From Candidatus Dadabacteria bacterium (lineage in GTDB: Bacteria; Desulfobacterota_D; UBA1144; Nemesobacterales; Nemesobacteraceae), in NCBI GenBank assembly GCA_951812735.1, contig OX638332.1, positions 566,732 through 630,731 on the forward strand: a stretch of 64,000 bases of DNA, given 5' to 3'. Below the pieces are notes generated by a model. It was not told the origin of the DNA. It searched no databases and saw nothing but the letters and a program-made list of their open reading frames with translations. A program made the translations under genes and the position numbers. Of this stretch, positions 18,447 to 27,140 are shown one piece after another; positions within the stretch are counted from its first letter, which is position 1, and each line of letters begins with the position of its first letter.

Positions 18447-19385
18447 TTACTGGGAGTTTTCTGAATCAATGAGCCTCTGCACCCCGTCACCCAAGGCCTT
18501 TATGTAGCGGTCATCATCGTTTACGGTCTCGGCCCTGTAAAGATTCACCCCACACTCGCGCGCGGCTTCGCTTGCCTCAACACCTATATCAAAAAGTACC
18601 TCTATATGATCGCACACAAACCCTATCGGCTGAATCACGATATCCGTAAAGCCCCGGTCAGCAAGGTTCCCTATCACATCGCATACGTCCGGTTCAAGCC
18701 ACTTCTCGTTCGGAGAACCGCTCCTGCTCTGATAGGCAATCATCCATTTCTTGTGCCCCGCTCTGTCCGCCACCAGCATGGCGGAAGTTTCAAACTGCAA
18801 AGCATAAGGGGATGAATCCGACATCCTCTTGGGAATGCTGTGAGCCGTGAACACAAGCATGGTGGTATCAAGCCTGCTGTCGGGAATATCGCGCATTCGC
18901 TCCATCACCTTGGCCGCAGAGCCCTCTATGAAAAGAGGATGGTTAAAAAGCGGTGGAACATATTCCACGTGAAGATCCATCTTGAGATCCTCGCAAGCAT
19001 CGCTTACATCCCTCATGTACCTCTCCCAGCTCGCGTCGGAGCGATAAACAGCCATTATAAGGCCTATAAGATTCCTCACCCCCTCGTCCCGCATGCGCTC
19101 AAGAGAATCCTTGATGAACGGATGCCAGTTTCTCATTCCAACGTAAACGGGAAGATCGTATCCCCACACCGAAAGAAGCTTCTCAAGTTTTTGAGCCTGC
19201 TTGTACGTAAACTCGTTCAGCGGAGATTTTCCGTCGAAGATTTCGTAATGATGGGCAACTTCCCGCAGCCTGTCGGGAGGTATCGGTCTTCCGCTCGCCA
19301 CATTTGTGAGAAAAGGTATTATGTCTTCTTTTTTCTCAGGGGCACCGTATCCGATCATCATTATCGCGTCAAAGTTCTTTCGCAT
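18447..19385 (-). CDS. hemH: Ferrochelatase
   Basis: HemH inserts ferrous iron into protoporphyrin IX to make heme. The catalytic histidine lies in VFTAHSIPKRM (about 178-188), followed by the acidic/aromatic region, AYQSRSGSPNEKWLEPD and the late IGFVCDHIEVLFDIG motif that holds the conserved His/Glu pair. Length 312 is usual for a class without an extra C-terminal Fe-S domain. It is 11 bases after the HemD-HemE fusion and 18 before hemY, completing an operon from hydroxymethylbilane to heme except for coproporphyrinogen oxidase. Confidence 0.95.
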   Translation of the reverse strand: MRKNFDAIMMIGYGAPEKKEDIIPFLTNVASGRPIPPDRLREVAHHYEIFDGKSPLNEFTYKQAQKLEKLLSVWGYDLPVYVGMRNWHPFIKDSLERMRDEGVRNLIGLIMAVYRSDASWERYMRDVSDACEDLKMDLHVEYVPPLFNHPLFIEGSAAKVMERMRDIPDSRLDTTMLVFTAHSIPKRMSDSSPYALQFETSAMLVADRAGHKKWMIAYQSRSGSPNEKWLEPDVCDVIGNLADRGFTDIVIQPIGFVCDHIEVLFDIGVEASEAARECGVNLYRAETVNDDDRYIKALGDGVQRLIDSENSQ

Positions 19386-19396
19386 AAAACCCTCTT

Positions 19397-21358
19397 CTAC
19401 TCCCCTGCCTGCGCAGAATACTCGTGAACCTCATCAATCAGTCTTAGAACATTATCAACCGGTGTCTGCGGCAGTACTCCATGACCTAGGTTGAATATAT
19501 GCCCGGGCCTTTCCCCTACTCTGTCCAGTATCTTCCTTGCCTCACCGACAACGTGAGACGGGGTTGAGAGCACGGAAACGGGATCAAGATTCCCCTGAAC
19601 CGCAAGAGAACTGCCGGCCTTGCGCCAGCCGTCAAGAATATCAACTCTCCAGTCAAGACCGATAACTCCAGCTCCGGTCTTCCCCATAAGCTCGAGAAGG
19701 GAGCCGGTTCCGGTTCCGAACAATATTACCGGAACATCCGACGGGAGAGTTGAGATGAGTTTCTTTACGTGCGGAAAGACAAACTTCTCATAATCCGCGG
19801 GAGAGAGACAACCTACCCAGCTGTCGAAAATCTGCACTGCATCGGCCCCGGCATCTATCTGGGCGCAAAGGTAATCCGAAATGCTTGAGGTCAGGATATC
19901 CATAAGTCTTTCCCACAAAGAAGGGTCTCCATACATAAGCTTTTTCGTGTTGATGTAATTTTTTGAGCCACTTCCTTCAATTGCGTAGGAGGCTACTGTG
20001 AACGGAGCACCGGTAAAACCAAGAAGCGAAACTTCGGGATCAAGCGCCCGTCTCGTGGTACTCAGAGCCTGGTAGACAAAATCCATGCTTTCAGGATCAA
20101 AGTCTCTAAGGGCCTCTATGCGCCTTCGGGTTCGAAGAGGTTTGCCTATAACGGGACCATCAACGCTTGAATACTCAAGCGAAAGCCCCAGGGGTTCCAG
20201 TATGAGCAGTATATCGGAGAAAATGATAGCAGCGTCCACGCCCAAGCGGTCAACCGTCATGAGCGTGATCTCCGAGGCCATATCCGGGGTCTTGCAAAGC
20301 TCCTTGAACGAAACGCGGGACCGGACCTCCCTGTATTCCCGAAGGAATCTTCCCGCCTGGCGCATAAGCCAGATGGGGGTATGATCGGCCTTCTCGAGCC
20401 GACACGCCTTCATAAACGCCCCGGCGGAAGTGGTCTCGCTTCTTCGGGTCCGCGCACCGTCCTCCGACCAGACCATCTGGGTGCGGCTCCAGTTCCGGGT
20501 ATCAACCCCGTTTTGAAAAGCTGTCCTTTTCTTCACCAGAAGCGCCGCAGATCTTCTGGCCACTTCTCTCACCAGATTTCCCATCTTCGGGCTGTCGGGC
20601 TCATAGTCAACGGATATTCCGTTTTCTCTGAGCGTCTCGGTAGTTGTTGGCCCAATTGAGCATACAAGAGCTTTTTTCATTCCCTCCATGAATTCAGTGT
20701 TGCGTTCGTGCGTACCCGCAACCTCAAAAAGATTGGATACCTGCCGGGAACTTGTGAACAGAAGACAATCCTCTGCGCCCTCGGATATGGACCTTACCGC
20801 GTCCTGCAGGGGACCCAGGTCCTCCGGCAACGCCCACCTGTAAATGGGAATCCTTCTTACGTCCGCCCCTCTTTTTTCAAGGGAAGCGAGAAATTCTTCG
20901 TTGGAAACACCGTATTCCTGAACATACACGATCAGGTTCTCAAGCGACATGTCCCTCTGATCAAAAGTGGAGAGGATGTCCCTCCAGGTGTTCGGTTCAG
21001 AAACGGTGATATCAGGTCTCAGCCCCAGTTTGCGAAGCGCCGCGACGGGCTTCGGACCTCTTGCAAGAATCGTTGTCGCACGCAGAGCCTCGACATACTC
21101 TTTTCCCCCTGACTCCGCAGTTACCATGTCGGAGAGAATCCGGGTGCCGACCCCCGTCATGAGAATAAGAAGGTCAACGCTGCCCGAGAAAAGGTCGTCG
21201 GCAAACCTCGTAACGTAGGGAGTTTTCAGATCCGGAACTTCTCTCATCGAGGGTGCAACCCTAGGCACGCCGCCATGATAAGAGATAAGCTTTTTCATCT
21301 CCTCGCAACGGCGACTTTCAAAAGACGTTACCCTAAGTCCGTTAAAATCCTGTTTCAT
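19397..21358 (-). CDS. Fused uroporphyrinogen-III synthase (HemD) and uroporphyrinogen decarboxylase (HemE)
   Basis: One 653-codon frame joins two consecutive heme enzymes. Residues 1-270 are HemD-like: GLRVTSFESRR, ILMTGVGTR, LARGPKPVAALRKLGL, VYVQEYG, LLFTSSRQVSNLF and CSIGPTTTETLRENG are all synthase landmarks. A charged linker (about 275-312) leads to HemE, with the signature MRQAGRFLREYR (332-343), DAAIIFSDIL, GFTGAPFT, GADAVQIFDSWVG and GLDWRVD. Each half has its usual length. The fused enzyme would make uroporphyrinogen III and pass it to its own decarboxylase, converting hydroxymethylbilane to coproporphyrinogen III. hemH and hemY follow in the same operon. No frameshift or internal stop is seen. 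Confidence 0.93.
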   Translation of the reverse strand: MKQDFNGLRVTSFESRRCEEMKKLISYHGGVPRVAPSMREVPDLKTPYVTRFADDLFSGSVDLLILMTGVGTRILSDMVTAESGGKEYVEALRATTILARGPKPVAALRKLGLRPDITVSEPNTWRDILSTFDQRDMSLENLIVYVQEYGVSNEEFLASLEKRGADVRRIPIYRWALPEDLGPLQDAVRSISEGAEDCLLFTSSRQVSNLFEVAGTHERNTEFMEGMKKALVCSIGPTTTETLRENGISVDYEPDSPKMGNLVREVARRSAALLVKKRTAFQNGVDTRNWSRTQMVWSEDGARTRRSETTSAGAFMKACRLEKADHTPIWLMRQAGRFLREYREVRSRVSFKELCKTPDMASEITLMTVDRLGVDAAIIFSDILLILEPLGLSLEYSSVDGPVIGKPLRTRRRIEALRDFDPESMDFVYQALSTTRRALDPEVSLLGFTGAPFTVASYAIEGSGSKNYINTKKLMYGDPSLWERLMDILTSSISDYLCAQIDAGADAVQIFDSWVGCLSPADYEKFVFPHVKKLISTLPSDVPVILFGTGTGSLLELMGKTGAGVIGLDWRVDILDGWRKAGSSLAVQGNLDPVSVLSTPSHVVGEARKILDRVGERPGHIFNLGHGVLPQTPVDNVLRLIDEVHEYSAQAGE

Positions 21359-21401
21359 GACTTAATCCCCAAGCCAAGGCGCCGCAGCCACAGCCCCGAT
21401 A

Positions 21402-22667
21402 CTAAAGAAACTCCGCGATCCTCTCGGCTTTGAGCATATACTCGAGAGTTTCCCTCGCCCTTATCTCACAGTACCTCTCGCCGCTTACAAGAACTTCCGC
21501 CGCCCGGGGTCTGGTATTATAATTCGACGACATCACAAAACCGTAGGCCCCAGCGCTGAAGACCGCAAGCAACTCACCCGCGGAAACCGTGGGGAAGCTC
21601 CTGTCTCTGGCCAGAAAATCTCCCGATTCGCATATGGGGCCGACTATATCCACCACCTCGGAGGGTCCGGAATCTCCTCTGTGCACCGGTTCTATGCGGT
21701 GGAAGGAGTCGTAGAACGCGGGTCTTACAAGATCGTTCATTGCGGCGTCAACTATTACGAATTTCTTCGAGGTTCCCTCTTTAACGTAAAGCACCCTTGT
21801 GGCCATTATTCCCGCATTGCCCACCATTGATCTTCCGGGCTCAAGAACCAGTCCGTAGCCTGTATCGCGAAGATGCTCTTCGAAAACCCGCGCGTACTGG
21901 GATTTCGCCGGAGGCTTTTCCTCGCTCTCATAGCTTATCGCCAGGCCTCCTCCTATATCTATGTAGGAAATCTCAATCCCGTCGTCCCCCAGCCTGTCGG
22001 CCAAGTAAACGAGCTTCTGTATGGACTCTGAAAAGGAGGAAAGATCGAATATCTGGGAACCTATATGGGCATCAATTCCCCTTATCTCAATCCCCTTCAT
22101 CCGCGAGGCGTTTCTGTAAACATTCGCCGCTTTTGTGATTCCAATCCCGAACTTGCTTTTCTCAAAACCCGTTGATATGTACGGATGTGTGTCGGGATCA
22201 ACATCAGGATTCACCCTTATAGCGACCGGGGCCCTCTTCCCGATGGAGATGGCCACATCGTTTATTTTCTGAAGCTCCGCTTCGGATTCCACGTTGAAAA
22301 AAAGTATCCGGGAGCGAAGTGCGGCCTTTATTTCCTCTTCGGTCTTTCCAACTCCCGAGAACACGACTTTCGAGGCGTCTCCCCCCGCGGCAACAACCCT
22401 TTGCAGCTCTCCTGAGGAGACGATATCGAAACCGGACTCCATGGAGGAGAAAATCTTCAGTACAGATATGTTTGAATTCGCCTTTACGGAATAGCAGATC
22501 AGGGGGTCTATTTCGGAAAACGCCTCTTTATATTCAAGGAAGCTTGACCTGATGGAATTGTGGCTGTAGATATAGACTGGAGTTCCCAGATTCTCGCATA
22601 TCTCTCTCACAGGAACCTTTTCCACGTAAAGTTCGCCGTTTGTATATTCAAAATCGGAGTTCATCAT
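21402..22667 (-). CDS. lysA: Diaminopimelate decarboxylase
   Basis: LysA removes CO2 from meso-diaminopimelate to give lysine, using PLP. The fold-type III PLP lysine is in CYSVKANSN (K62). HIGSQI, the glycine loop YIDIGGGLAISYE and LEPGRSMVGNAG bind the phosphate, and the C-terminal CESGDFLARDR plus FSAGAYGFVMSSNYN complete the active site across the dimer. The start is ATG 22667 (421 residues); a longer frame from TTG 22715 lacks family-like sequence. No dapB/dapA or argH neighbour is seen on either side. It lies 43 bases upstream of the hemDE start on the same strand, so co-expression is possible. Confidence 0.95.
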   Translation of the reverse strand: MMNSDFEYTNGELYVEKVPVREICENLGTPVYIYSHNSIRSSFLEYKEAFSEIDPLICYSVKANSNISVLKIFSSMESGFDIVSSGELQRVVAAGGDASKVVFSGVGKTEEEIKAALRSRILFFNVESEAELQKINDVAISIGKRAPVAIRVNPDVDPDTHPYISTGFEKSKFGIGITKAANVYRNASRMKGIEIRGIDAHIGSQIFDLSSFSESIQKLVYLADRLGDDGIEISYIDIGGGLAISYESEEKPPAKSQYARVFEEHLRDTGYGLVLEPGRSMVGNAGIMATRVLYVKEGTSKKFVIVDAAMNDLVRPAFYDSFHRIEPVHRGDSGPSEVVDIVGPICESGDFLARDRSFPTVSAGELLAVFSAGAYGFVMSSNYNTRPRAAEVLVSGERYCEIRARETLEYMLKAERIAEFL

Positions 22668-22764
22668 ATAAGTCCCCACAGGTTTCGAGGTAGAAAATCT
22701 ACCCGAAAAAAACAACGGAAAACAATTAATGACGAACGAAGTAGGACACCTCGATAAATTCTAC

Positions 22765-22793
22765 TTGGAGAAAGCCCGGATTTGTTTTATAAT
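22765..22793 (+). promoter_or_regulatory. Likely promoter of the TolQ/TolR-type operon
   Basis: A perfect TATAAT (22788-22793) lies 17 bases after TTGGAG (22765-22770). Transcription would start near 22800, leaving a leader of about 55 bases with AAGGA before the ATG at 22856. It sits in the divergent gap with lysA. Confidence 0.55.
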
Positions 22794-22855
22794 GGTTCCG
22801 TTGTATCGAAAACCTAAACTTCGGAGCAAAAACCTCTCTACAAGGATAAATCCCC

Positions 22856-23476
22856 ATGGACGCAATTATTGATCTGTTTACCAAGGGCGGAATATATATT
22901 TTCCCCCTGATTCTATGTTCCATATTCGGACTTGCGATTTTTCTGCAGAAACTTCATTTACTTCAGAGGAAAAAGCTTCTTCCTGAAGAATTTCTTTCAA
23001 GCCTGTACCAGACCGTCGAGACAAAGGGACTCGAAGAAACAAAAACACTTTGCGCGTCAAGCGATTCTGCAGTAGCAAAAATGGCTCTCGTGGCCGCACA
23101 GAATTCAGGGAAACCGAAAGCAGAGGTTCAGGAGGCTATTGAGGCGGTCGGAAAAGCCGAGGCACAGGGCCTTGAAAAATATATCGAGACTCTGCTCACC
23201 ATAAGCAGCATAAGCACTCTTATCGGGCTTCTCGGAACGATATCGGGCATGATAAAAGTGTTCGCCGTCATATCGGAGAAGGACATAGTGGATCCGCCTT
23301 CCCTTGCGGGAGGTATTTCAGAAGCCCTTTACACGACGGCCCTGGGACTTACGATAGCGATCCCGGCACTCATAGCCTACAAGTACACCGACGGAAAGTT
23401 CAGGGAGTTAGTCTCCGAACTTGAAGATGAAGGCAAGAAAATACTGGAAGCTTTTTCCGCAAAGACATCCCTATGA
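22856..23476 (+). CDS. MotA/TolQ/ExbB proton channel family protein
   Basis: This is the channel subunit of an energy-transducing Tol or Ton complex in the inner membrane. The 206 residues show the usual three helices: residues 13-30, about 110-130 (ISSISTLIGLLGTISGMIKVF) and about 150-172 (GGISEALYTTALGLTIAIPALIAY). The GLLGT and TALGL motifs line the proton path. It overlaps the ExbD/TolR gene by 4 bases. No tonB, tolA, tolB or pal gene is adjacent, so Tol versus Ton function cannot be settled from this window. Confidence 0.93.
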   Translation: MDAIIDLFTKGGIYIFPLILCSIFGLAIFLQKLHLLQRKKLLPEEFLSSLYQTVETKGLEETKTLCASSDSAVAKMALVAAQNSGKPKAEVQEAIEAVGKAEAQGLEKYIETLLTISSISTLIGLLGTISGMIKVFAVISEKDIVDPPSLAGGISEALYTTALGLTIAIPALIAYKYTDGKFRELVSELEDEGKKILEAFSAKTSL

Positions 23477-23871
23477 GATTCACGCAAAGAAAAAGTTCGG
23501 GGAGGGGGGGCATAGATCTCGCTCCTATAGTGGACGTGGTTTTCAATCTACTTATTTTCTTTGCGCTTACACTTAATTTCGCCATATCAAGCGGCATAAA
23601 AGTCAATTTGCCGAAAGCGACCGGCGAAATCGTCGAGGTAAAAGATGTAAACATAAACATTGCCAAAGACGGAAAAGTCTATTTCAACGATGTGCTTATG
23701 CCCTCCGCTAACTCCTTAAAGCGTGAGTTTCAGAAAATACCCAACAAAGACACCTTGATAATAATAAGGGCGGATTCCGAAGCCATGCACGGCCCCGTGG
23801 TAAGCACCATGGACCTTGCGAAAACCCAGGGATTCTCGAAAATAGCAATCGGAGTTGAGCCGAAGCGGTAA
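23473..23871 (+). CDS. ExbD/TolR family protein
   Basis: The 132-residue partner of the upstream channel has a short cytoplasmic start, one membrane helix with the conserved proton-carrying aspartate (Asp21 in APIVDVVFNLLIFF), and a periplasmic domain ending VSTMDLAKTQGFSKIAIGV, typical of ExbD/TolR. The ATG overlaps the stop of the preceding gene, so translation is coupled. A carrier gene follows after 51 bases. Confidence 0.93.
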   Translation: MRFTQRKSSGRGGIDLAPIVDVVFNLLIFFALTLNFAISSGIKVNLPKATGEIVEVKDVNINIAKDGKVYFNDVLMPSANSLKREFQKIPNKDTLIIIRADSEAMHGPVVSTMDLAKTQGFSKIAIGVEPKR

Positions 23872-23922
23872 AACTCCACCGCAATAGCCCTCCCCCCGGC
23901 AACCTGACGGTAACAAATAAAG

Positions 23923-24873
23923 TTGAATTCGACACAAAGTGCCCTGATTTCGCTTGCAGGCTTCATAACAAGGTTTTTCATTCTCTGGATAATACTGTTC
24001 TCGGCCGTCGCATACTTTTTTCCCCACGTTTTCAACAATCTCGGATTCCTCATAGTGCCAATGCTCGCGGTGATAATGTTCGCGATGGGCATAACGCTAA
24101 GAATCGATGACTTCAGAAGGGTTTTCTTAAGACCGCTTGAGATATTCGTGGGCGTCTTCGCTCAATATGTTGTGATGCCCCTTCTGGGCTTCCTCCTCGC
24201 CCTCGCATTCGGAATAAATCCCCTGATCGCGGTGGGAATCGTTCTCGTGGGTTCGTGCCCAGGGGGAACGGCTTCAAACGTGATCACCTATCTGGCAAGA
24301 GGTGACCTTGCGCTTTCGGTAACGCTTACTTCGGTTTCAACGCTTCTTTGCCCGTTTCTGCTGCCCGCGCTGATGTATGGTTATGCAGGAAAATGGATAG
24401 ATGTTCCGGTCGCGGACCTTTTCATCTCCGCGCTTCAGATAGTGCTGCTGCCGATACTTCTCGGAGTGGTATTAAGGAAGCTGCTCGGCAGAAAATCAGA
24501 GGCCATATTGCCCTTTTTACCCTCCGTATCGTCTCTGGTGATAGCTCTTGTCGTAGGAATAATCGTGGCTTTGAACGCAGAATCCATAAAGACCATAGGT
24601 GCCGTGGTTTTACTTGTAGTGATCATTCATAACGCCCTGGGCCTTATATGCGGTTATCTTATAGCAAAGGCACTGGGTTTTCGGGAAAGCAGCTGCAGGG
24701 CGATATCCGTAGAAGTGGGAATGCAGAACTCTGGACTCGCGGCCGCTCTTTCCCAGTTGCATTTCGGTTATCTCTCGGCTCTTCCCGCCGCACTTTTCAG
24801 CATCTGGCATAATATCTCGGGCGGAGCAATAGCCTGGTTATGGAGAAACAGAAGCATTCATGAACAAGACTGA
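23923..24873 (+). CDS. Bile acid:sodium symporter (BASS/SBF) family transporter
   Basis: This is a 316-residue membrane carrier with about ten helices. The family core motif VGSCPGGTASNVITYLARGDLALSV (about 105-129) and the later VEVGMQNSGLAAAL (about 265-278) are the discontinuous-helix sodium and substrate sites of BASS proteins. Members carry organic anions such as pantoate, pyruvate or bile-acid-like compounds; the substrate here is unknown. The only good start is TTG 23923, without a strong ribosome site. The last 14 bases overlap the next gene. Confidence 0.9.
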   Translation: MNSTQSALISLAGFITRFFILWIILFSAVAYFFPHVFNNLGFLIVPMLAVIMFAMGITLRIDDFRRVFLRPLEIFVGVFAQYVVMPLLGFLLALAFGINPLIAVGIVLVGSCPGGTASNVITYLARGDLALSVTLTSVSTLLCPFLLPALMYGYAGKWIDVPVADLFISALQIVLLPILLGVVLRKLLGRKSEAILPFLPSVSSLVIALVVGIIVALNAESIKTIGAVVLLVVIIHNALGLICGYLIAKALGFRESSCRAISVEVGMQNSGLAAALSQLHFGYLSALPAALFSIWHNISGGAIAWLWRNRSIHEQD

Positions 24874-25771
24874 GAAAAAAGAAAGGCTCCCCATAAAAGG
24901 CTATCTTTTTCTGATAGCCACCGCTTTTTTCACGGCACTTTCCTACGCCATAGGAAAGGCGCTTGAGCGAAGCGACCTTCACCCCGAAACCACTACTTTT
25001 TTCTGGTTCTTCGGGGCTTTTATAGTTGCCCTGATTCTGTTCCCCTTCCTTCGCGCGCAGAGAGAGGAACTTAAAAGAATCCGCCAGTACCGCGACATTT
25101 TCATCTGGAGTTCCGTGATAACCTCGGCCGGAGCCGCTTTGTGGATGGTGGCACTCTGGACAATCGGGCCGGCTCTCACTTCATTCCTGATGAAAGCCCA
25201 GACGCTTTTTGCCCTTCTGCTCGGCATACTCTTTCTCGGAGAGAGGCTCAACAAAGGGGAGAGCATAGGAATAGTGATGACGGTGGCGGGCGGAGCTGTG
25301 GTTGCCTACCAAAAAGAAGACTATCTCATCTTCGGAACAGCCATGGCTATTGGAGCCGCGTTTTTGTACTCATTTCTCTCCTTCATGGTAAAGAAGATAG
25401 CGCAGGATCTTAACATGCTCACAGTCGCGACTCTGAGGACCCTGGGAGTTTCCATAGTTCTTTTCACCTACCTGATGCTCACCGGAACCTTCGAACCCCC
25501 TAATCTCAAACAGGCACTCATAATGGCGTGCGGAGGGGCGTGCGGAGCGTACATAGCCAAAGGAAGCCAGTTTCACGCCATAAAGCTTCTTGATATCTCA
25601 AGAACAACAGCCGTCATGCCGATGGAATCGATCTTCGTACTGATTCTCGCACACGTCTTCTTCGACGACCTGCCGTCGGTCACGAAACTTCTTGGGGGAG
25701 CTTCCATAATCGCCGGAGTGGTCTTCCTGGTACTTTTCCGGGGACAGAAAAACGACATTCTCGGCAAGTGA
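24860..25771 (+). CDS. DMT superfamily transporter (two EamA domains)
   Basis: The 303-residue protein has ten predicted helices in two EamA halves: about residues 10-140 (LTSFLMKAQTLFALLLGILFLGERLNKGE marks the end of the first) and 150-295 (RTTAVMPMESIFVLILAHVFFDDLPSVTKLLGG ends the second). Such carriers export or import metabolites, often amino acids or nucleobases. Its ATG lies inside the preceding BASS gene (14-base overlap), so the two are translationally linked. The stop is 3 bases from the convergent ddl stop. Confidence 0.92.
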   Translation: MNKTEKKERLPIKGYLFLIATAFFTALSYAIGKALERSDLHPETTTFFWFFGAFIVALILFPFLRAQREELKRIRQYRDIFIWSSVITSAGAALWMVALWTIGPALTSFLMKAQTLFALLLGILFLGERLNKGESIGIVMTVAGGAVVAYQKEDYLIFGTAMAIGAAFLYSFLSFMVKKIAQDLNMLTVATLRTLGVSIVLFTYLMLTGTFEPPNLKQALIMACGGACGAYIAKGSQFHAIKLLDISRTTAVMPMESIFVLILAHVFFDDLPSVTKLLGGASIIAGVVFLVLFRGQKNDILGK

Positions 25772-25774
25772 ATC

Positions 25775-26887
25775 CTACTGGGAGCCCGAAAAATCCGTTC
25801 TGAGTTCTCTCCTCATCCGATGCCTCTGCTCCGCAAGTTCAACCAGCATCTCGAGCATTTGCCCGACAGAAATCCCGCTTGCCTCCCATAGTTTCGGGTA
25901 CATGCTTATGGGGGTAAAGCCGGGAATAGTGTTTATCTCGCTCACAAACACCTGTTCGGTATCGGCGTCAATCAAGAAGTCCACCCTTGCCATACCGGTG
26001 CAGCAAAGAGCAGAATAGGAACCAAGAGCGAAGGTTCTGATTTCATCCTGAATCTTCTGGTCAAGGTTGCAGGGGATGCAAAGTTCCGTGGATTCGTCAC
26101 GGTACTTCTTTTCGTAATCATAAAAACCTCCCTGCACAACGAGTTCCCCAGGAACTGAGGCCTTTGGATCCTGGTTTCCCATTACGCTTACCTCGACTTC
26201 CCTCAGGTTCAATACGGCCCGCTCAACGATTACCCTTTCAGAAAAATCAAAAGAAGCCTCCACTGCATCGGCAATTACCGAGGAAGAGTCCACTTTTGAA
26301 ACTCCTACGCTTGAACCGAGATTTGAGGATTTTACGAAGCAGGGAAATCCTATCTCGTCTTCTATGCGGCGGAGGATTGCTTCTTTATCATTTTCCCATC
26401 CGGCTTTCGCGAAACCGAAGAAAGGAACAACCGGAATACGGTTATCCCTGAGAATGGTTTTTGAGACTATCTTGTCAATGCAGAGCGAAGACCCAGGCAG
26501 ATCCGCTCCCACGCAGGGAACACCCATAAGGTCAATCAAACCCTGTACCGATCCATCCTCGCCGAAAGTTCCGTGAAGAACGGGGAAAACGGCATCCACG
26601 GAGAAAACCCTGGTTATCTCCCCCTCGACTATTTCGGCAAGACGACCGGGGGAAGAACCTTGGAGCATGGGTACGATCTCGGAATCGGGAATCAGGGCGG
26701 GAGGCTCCCCCTCCGGCCAGTTCTCAACAACGGCTCTCTGCCAGTAACCTTCTTTCGAAATAAAGATCGGTAGCGTGGCGAATTTTGAAGGATCAAGGTT
26801 GTCGATGACGAATTTTGAGGAAACAAGCGATATCTCATGCTCAACCGAAATACCGCCGAAGAGAACCGCAATGGTTTTTTTGCTCAA
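25775..26887 (-). CDS. ddl: D-alanine--D-alanine ligase
   Basis: This cytosolic ATP-grasp enzyme makes the D-Ala-D-Ala end of the peptidoglycan stem. Visible motifs are LFGGISVEHEISL (9-21), PVLHGTFGEDGSVQG (about 99-113), FPCFVKSSNLGSSVGVSK (ATP-grasp, about 175-192) and the late VDFLID...VFVSEINTIPGFTPISMYPKLW metal and substrate site. Length 370 is typical of stand-alone DdlA-like enzymes. The start is TTG 26887, supported by GGAG seven bases upstream; no alternative ATG fits. It is not in an mra/mur cluster here. Confidence 0.95.
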   Translation of the reverse strand: MSKKTIAVLFGGISVEHEISLVSSKFVIDNLDPSKFATLPIFISKEGYWQRAVVENWPEGEPPALIPDSEIVPMLQGSSPGRLAEIVEGEITRVFSVDAVFPVLHGTFGEDGSVQGLIDLMGVPCVGADLPGSSLCIDKIVSKTILRDNRIPVVPFFGFAKAGWENDKEAILRRIEDEIGFPCFVKSSNLGSSVGVSKVDSSSVIADAVEASFDFSERVIVERAVLNLREVEVSVMGNQDPKASVPGELVVQGGFYDYEKKYRDESTELCIPCNLDQKIQDEIRTFALGSYSALCCTGMARVDFLIDADTEQVFVSEINTIPGFTPISMYPKLWEASGISVGQMLEMLVELAEQRHRMRRELRTDFSGSQ

Positions 26888-26988
26888 CTCACAACTCCAA
26901 AGTGTGGTTCAGGAAAAATTCTTATGAAAAACTCAAGAAAACAAGAATCCGGGAAATCTCATTCTTATGAAATTCCCCTCAACATACT

Positions 26989-27016
26989 TTGACTACTATA
27001 ACTATGTGGTTACAAT
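26989..27016 (+). promoter_or_regulatory. Likely promoter of the lytic transglycosylase gene
   Basis: TTGACT (26989-26994) and TACAAT (27011-27016) with a 16-base spacer would start transcription near 27023. That leaves a leader of about 118 bases that contains a perfect palindrome. Confidence 0.5.
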
Positions 27017-27062
27017 TATTATACAAATAACCGATAGAAAAATAAACCGGAAGACTTTCCTC

Positions 27063-27078
27063 GGGATGGTACCATCCC
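27063..27078. promoter_or_regulatory. Perfect 16-bp palindrome in the transglycosylase leader
   Basis: GGGATGGTACCATCCC is an exact dyad 62 bases before the start codon at 27141 and about 40 bases downstream of the predicted transcription start. It could bind a dimeric repressor or form an RNA hairpin with no loop room. No T-run follows. Upstream, the 12-mer ATTCTTATGAAA occurs twice (26918-26929 and 26961-26972). Confidence 0.35.
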
Positions 27079-27140
27079 CGTGTTTGATTCAAGGATTACA
27101 TAAACTGAAATAGATGAGTCTCACTGAGTAAAAAGATAAC

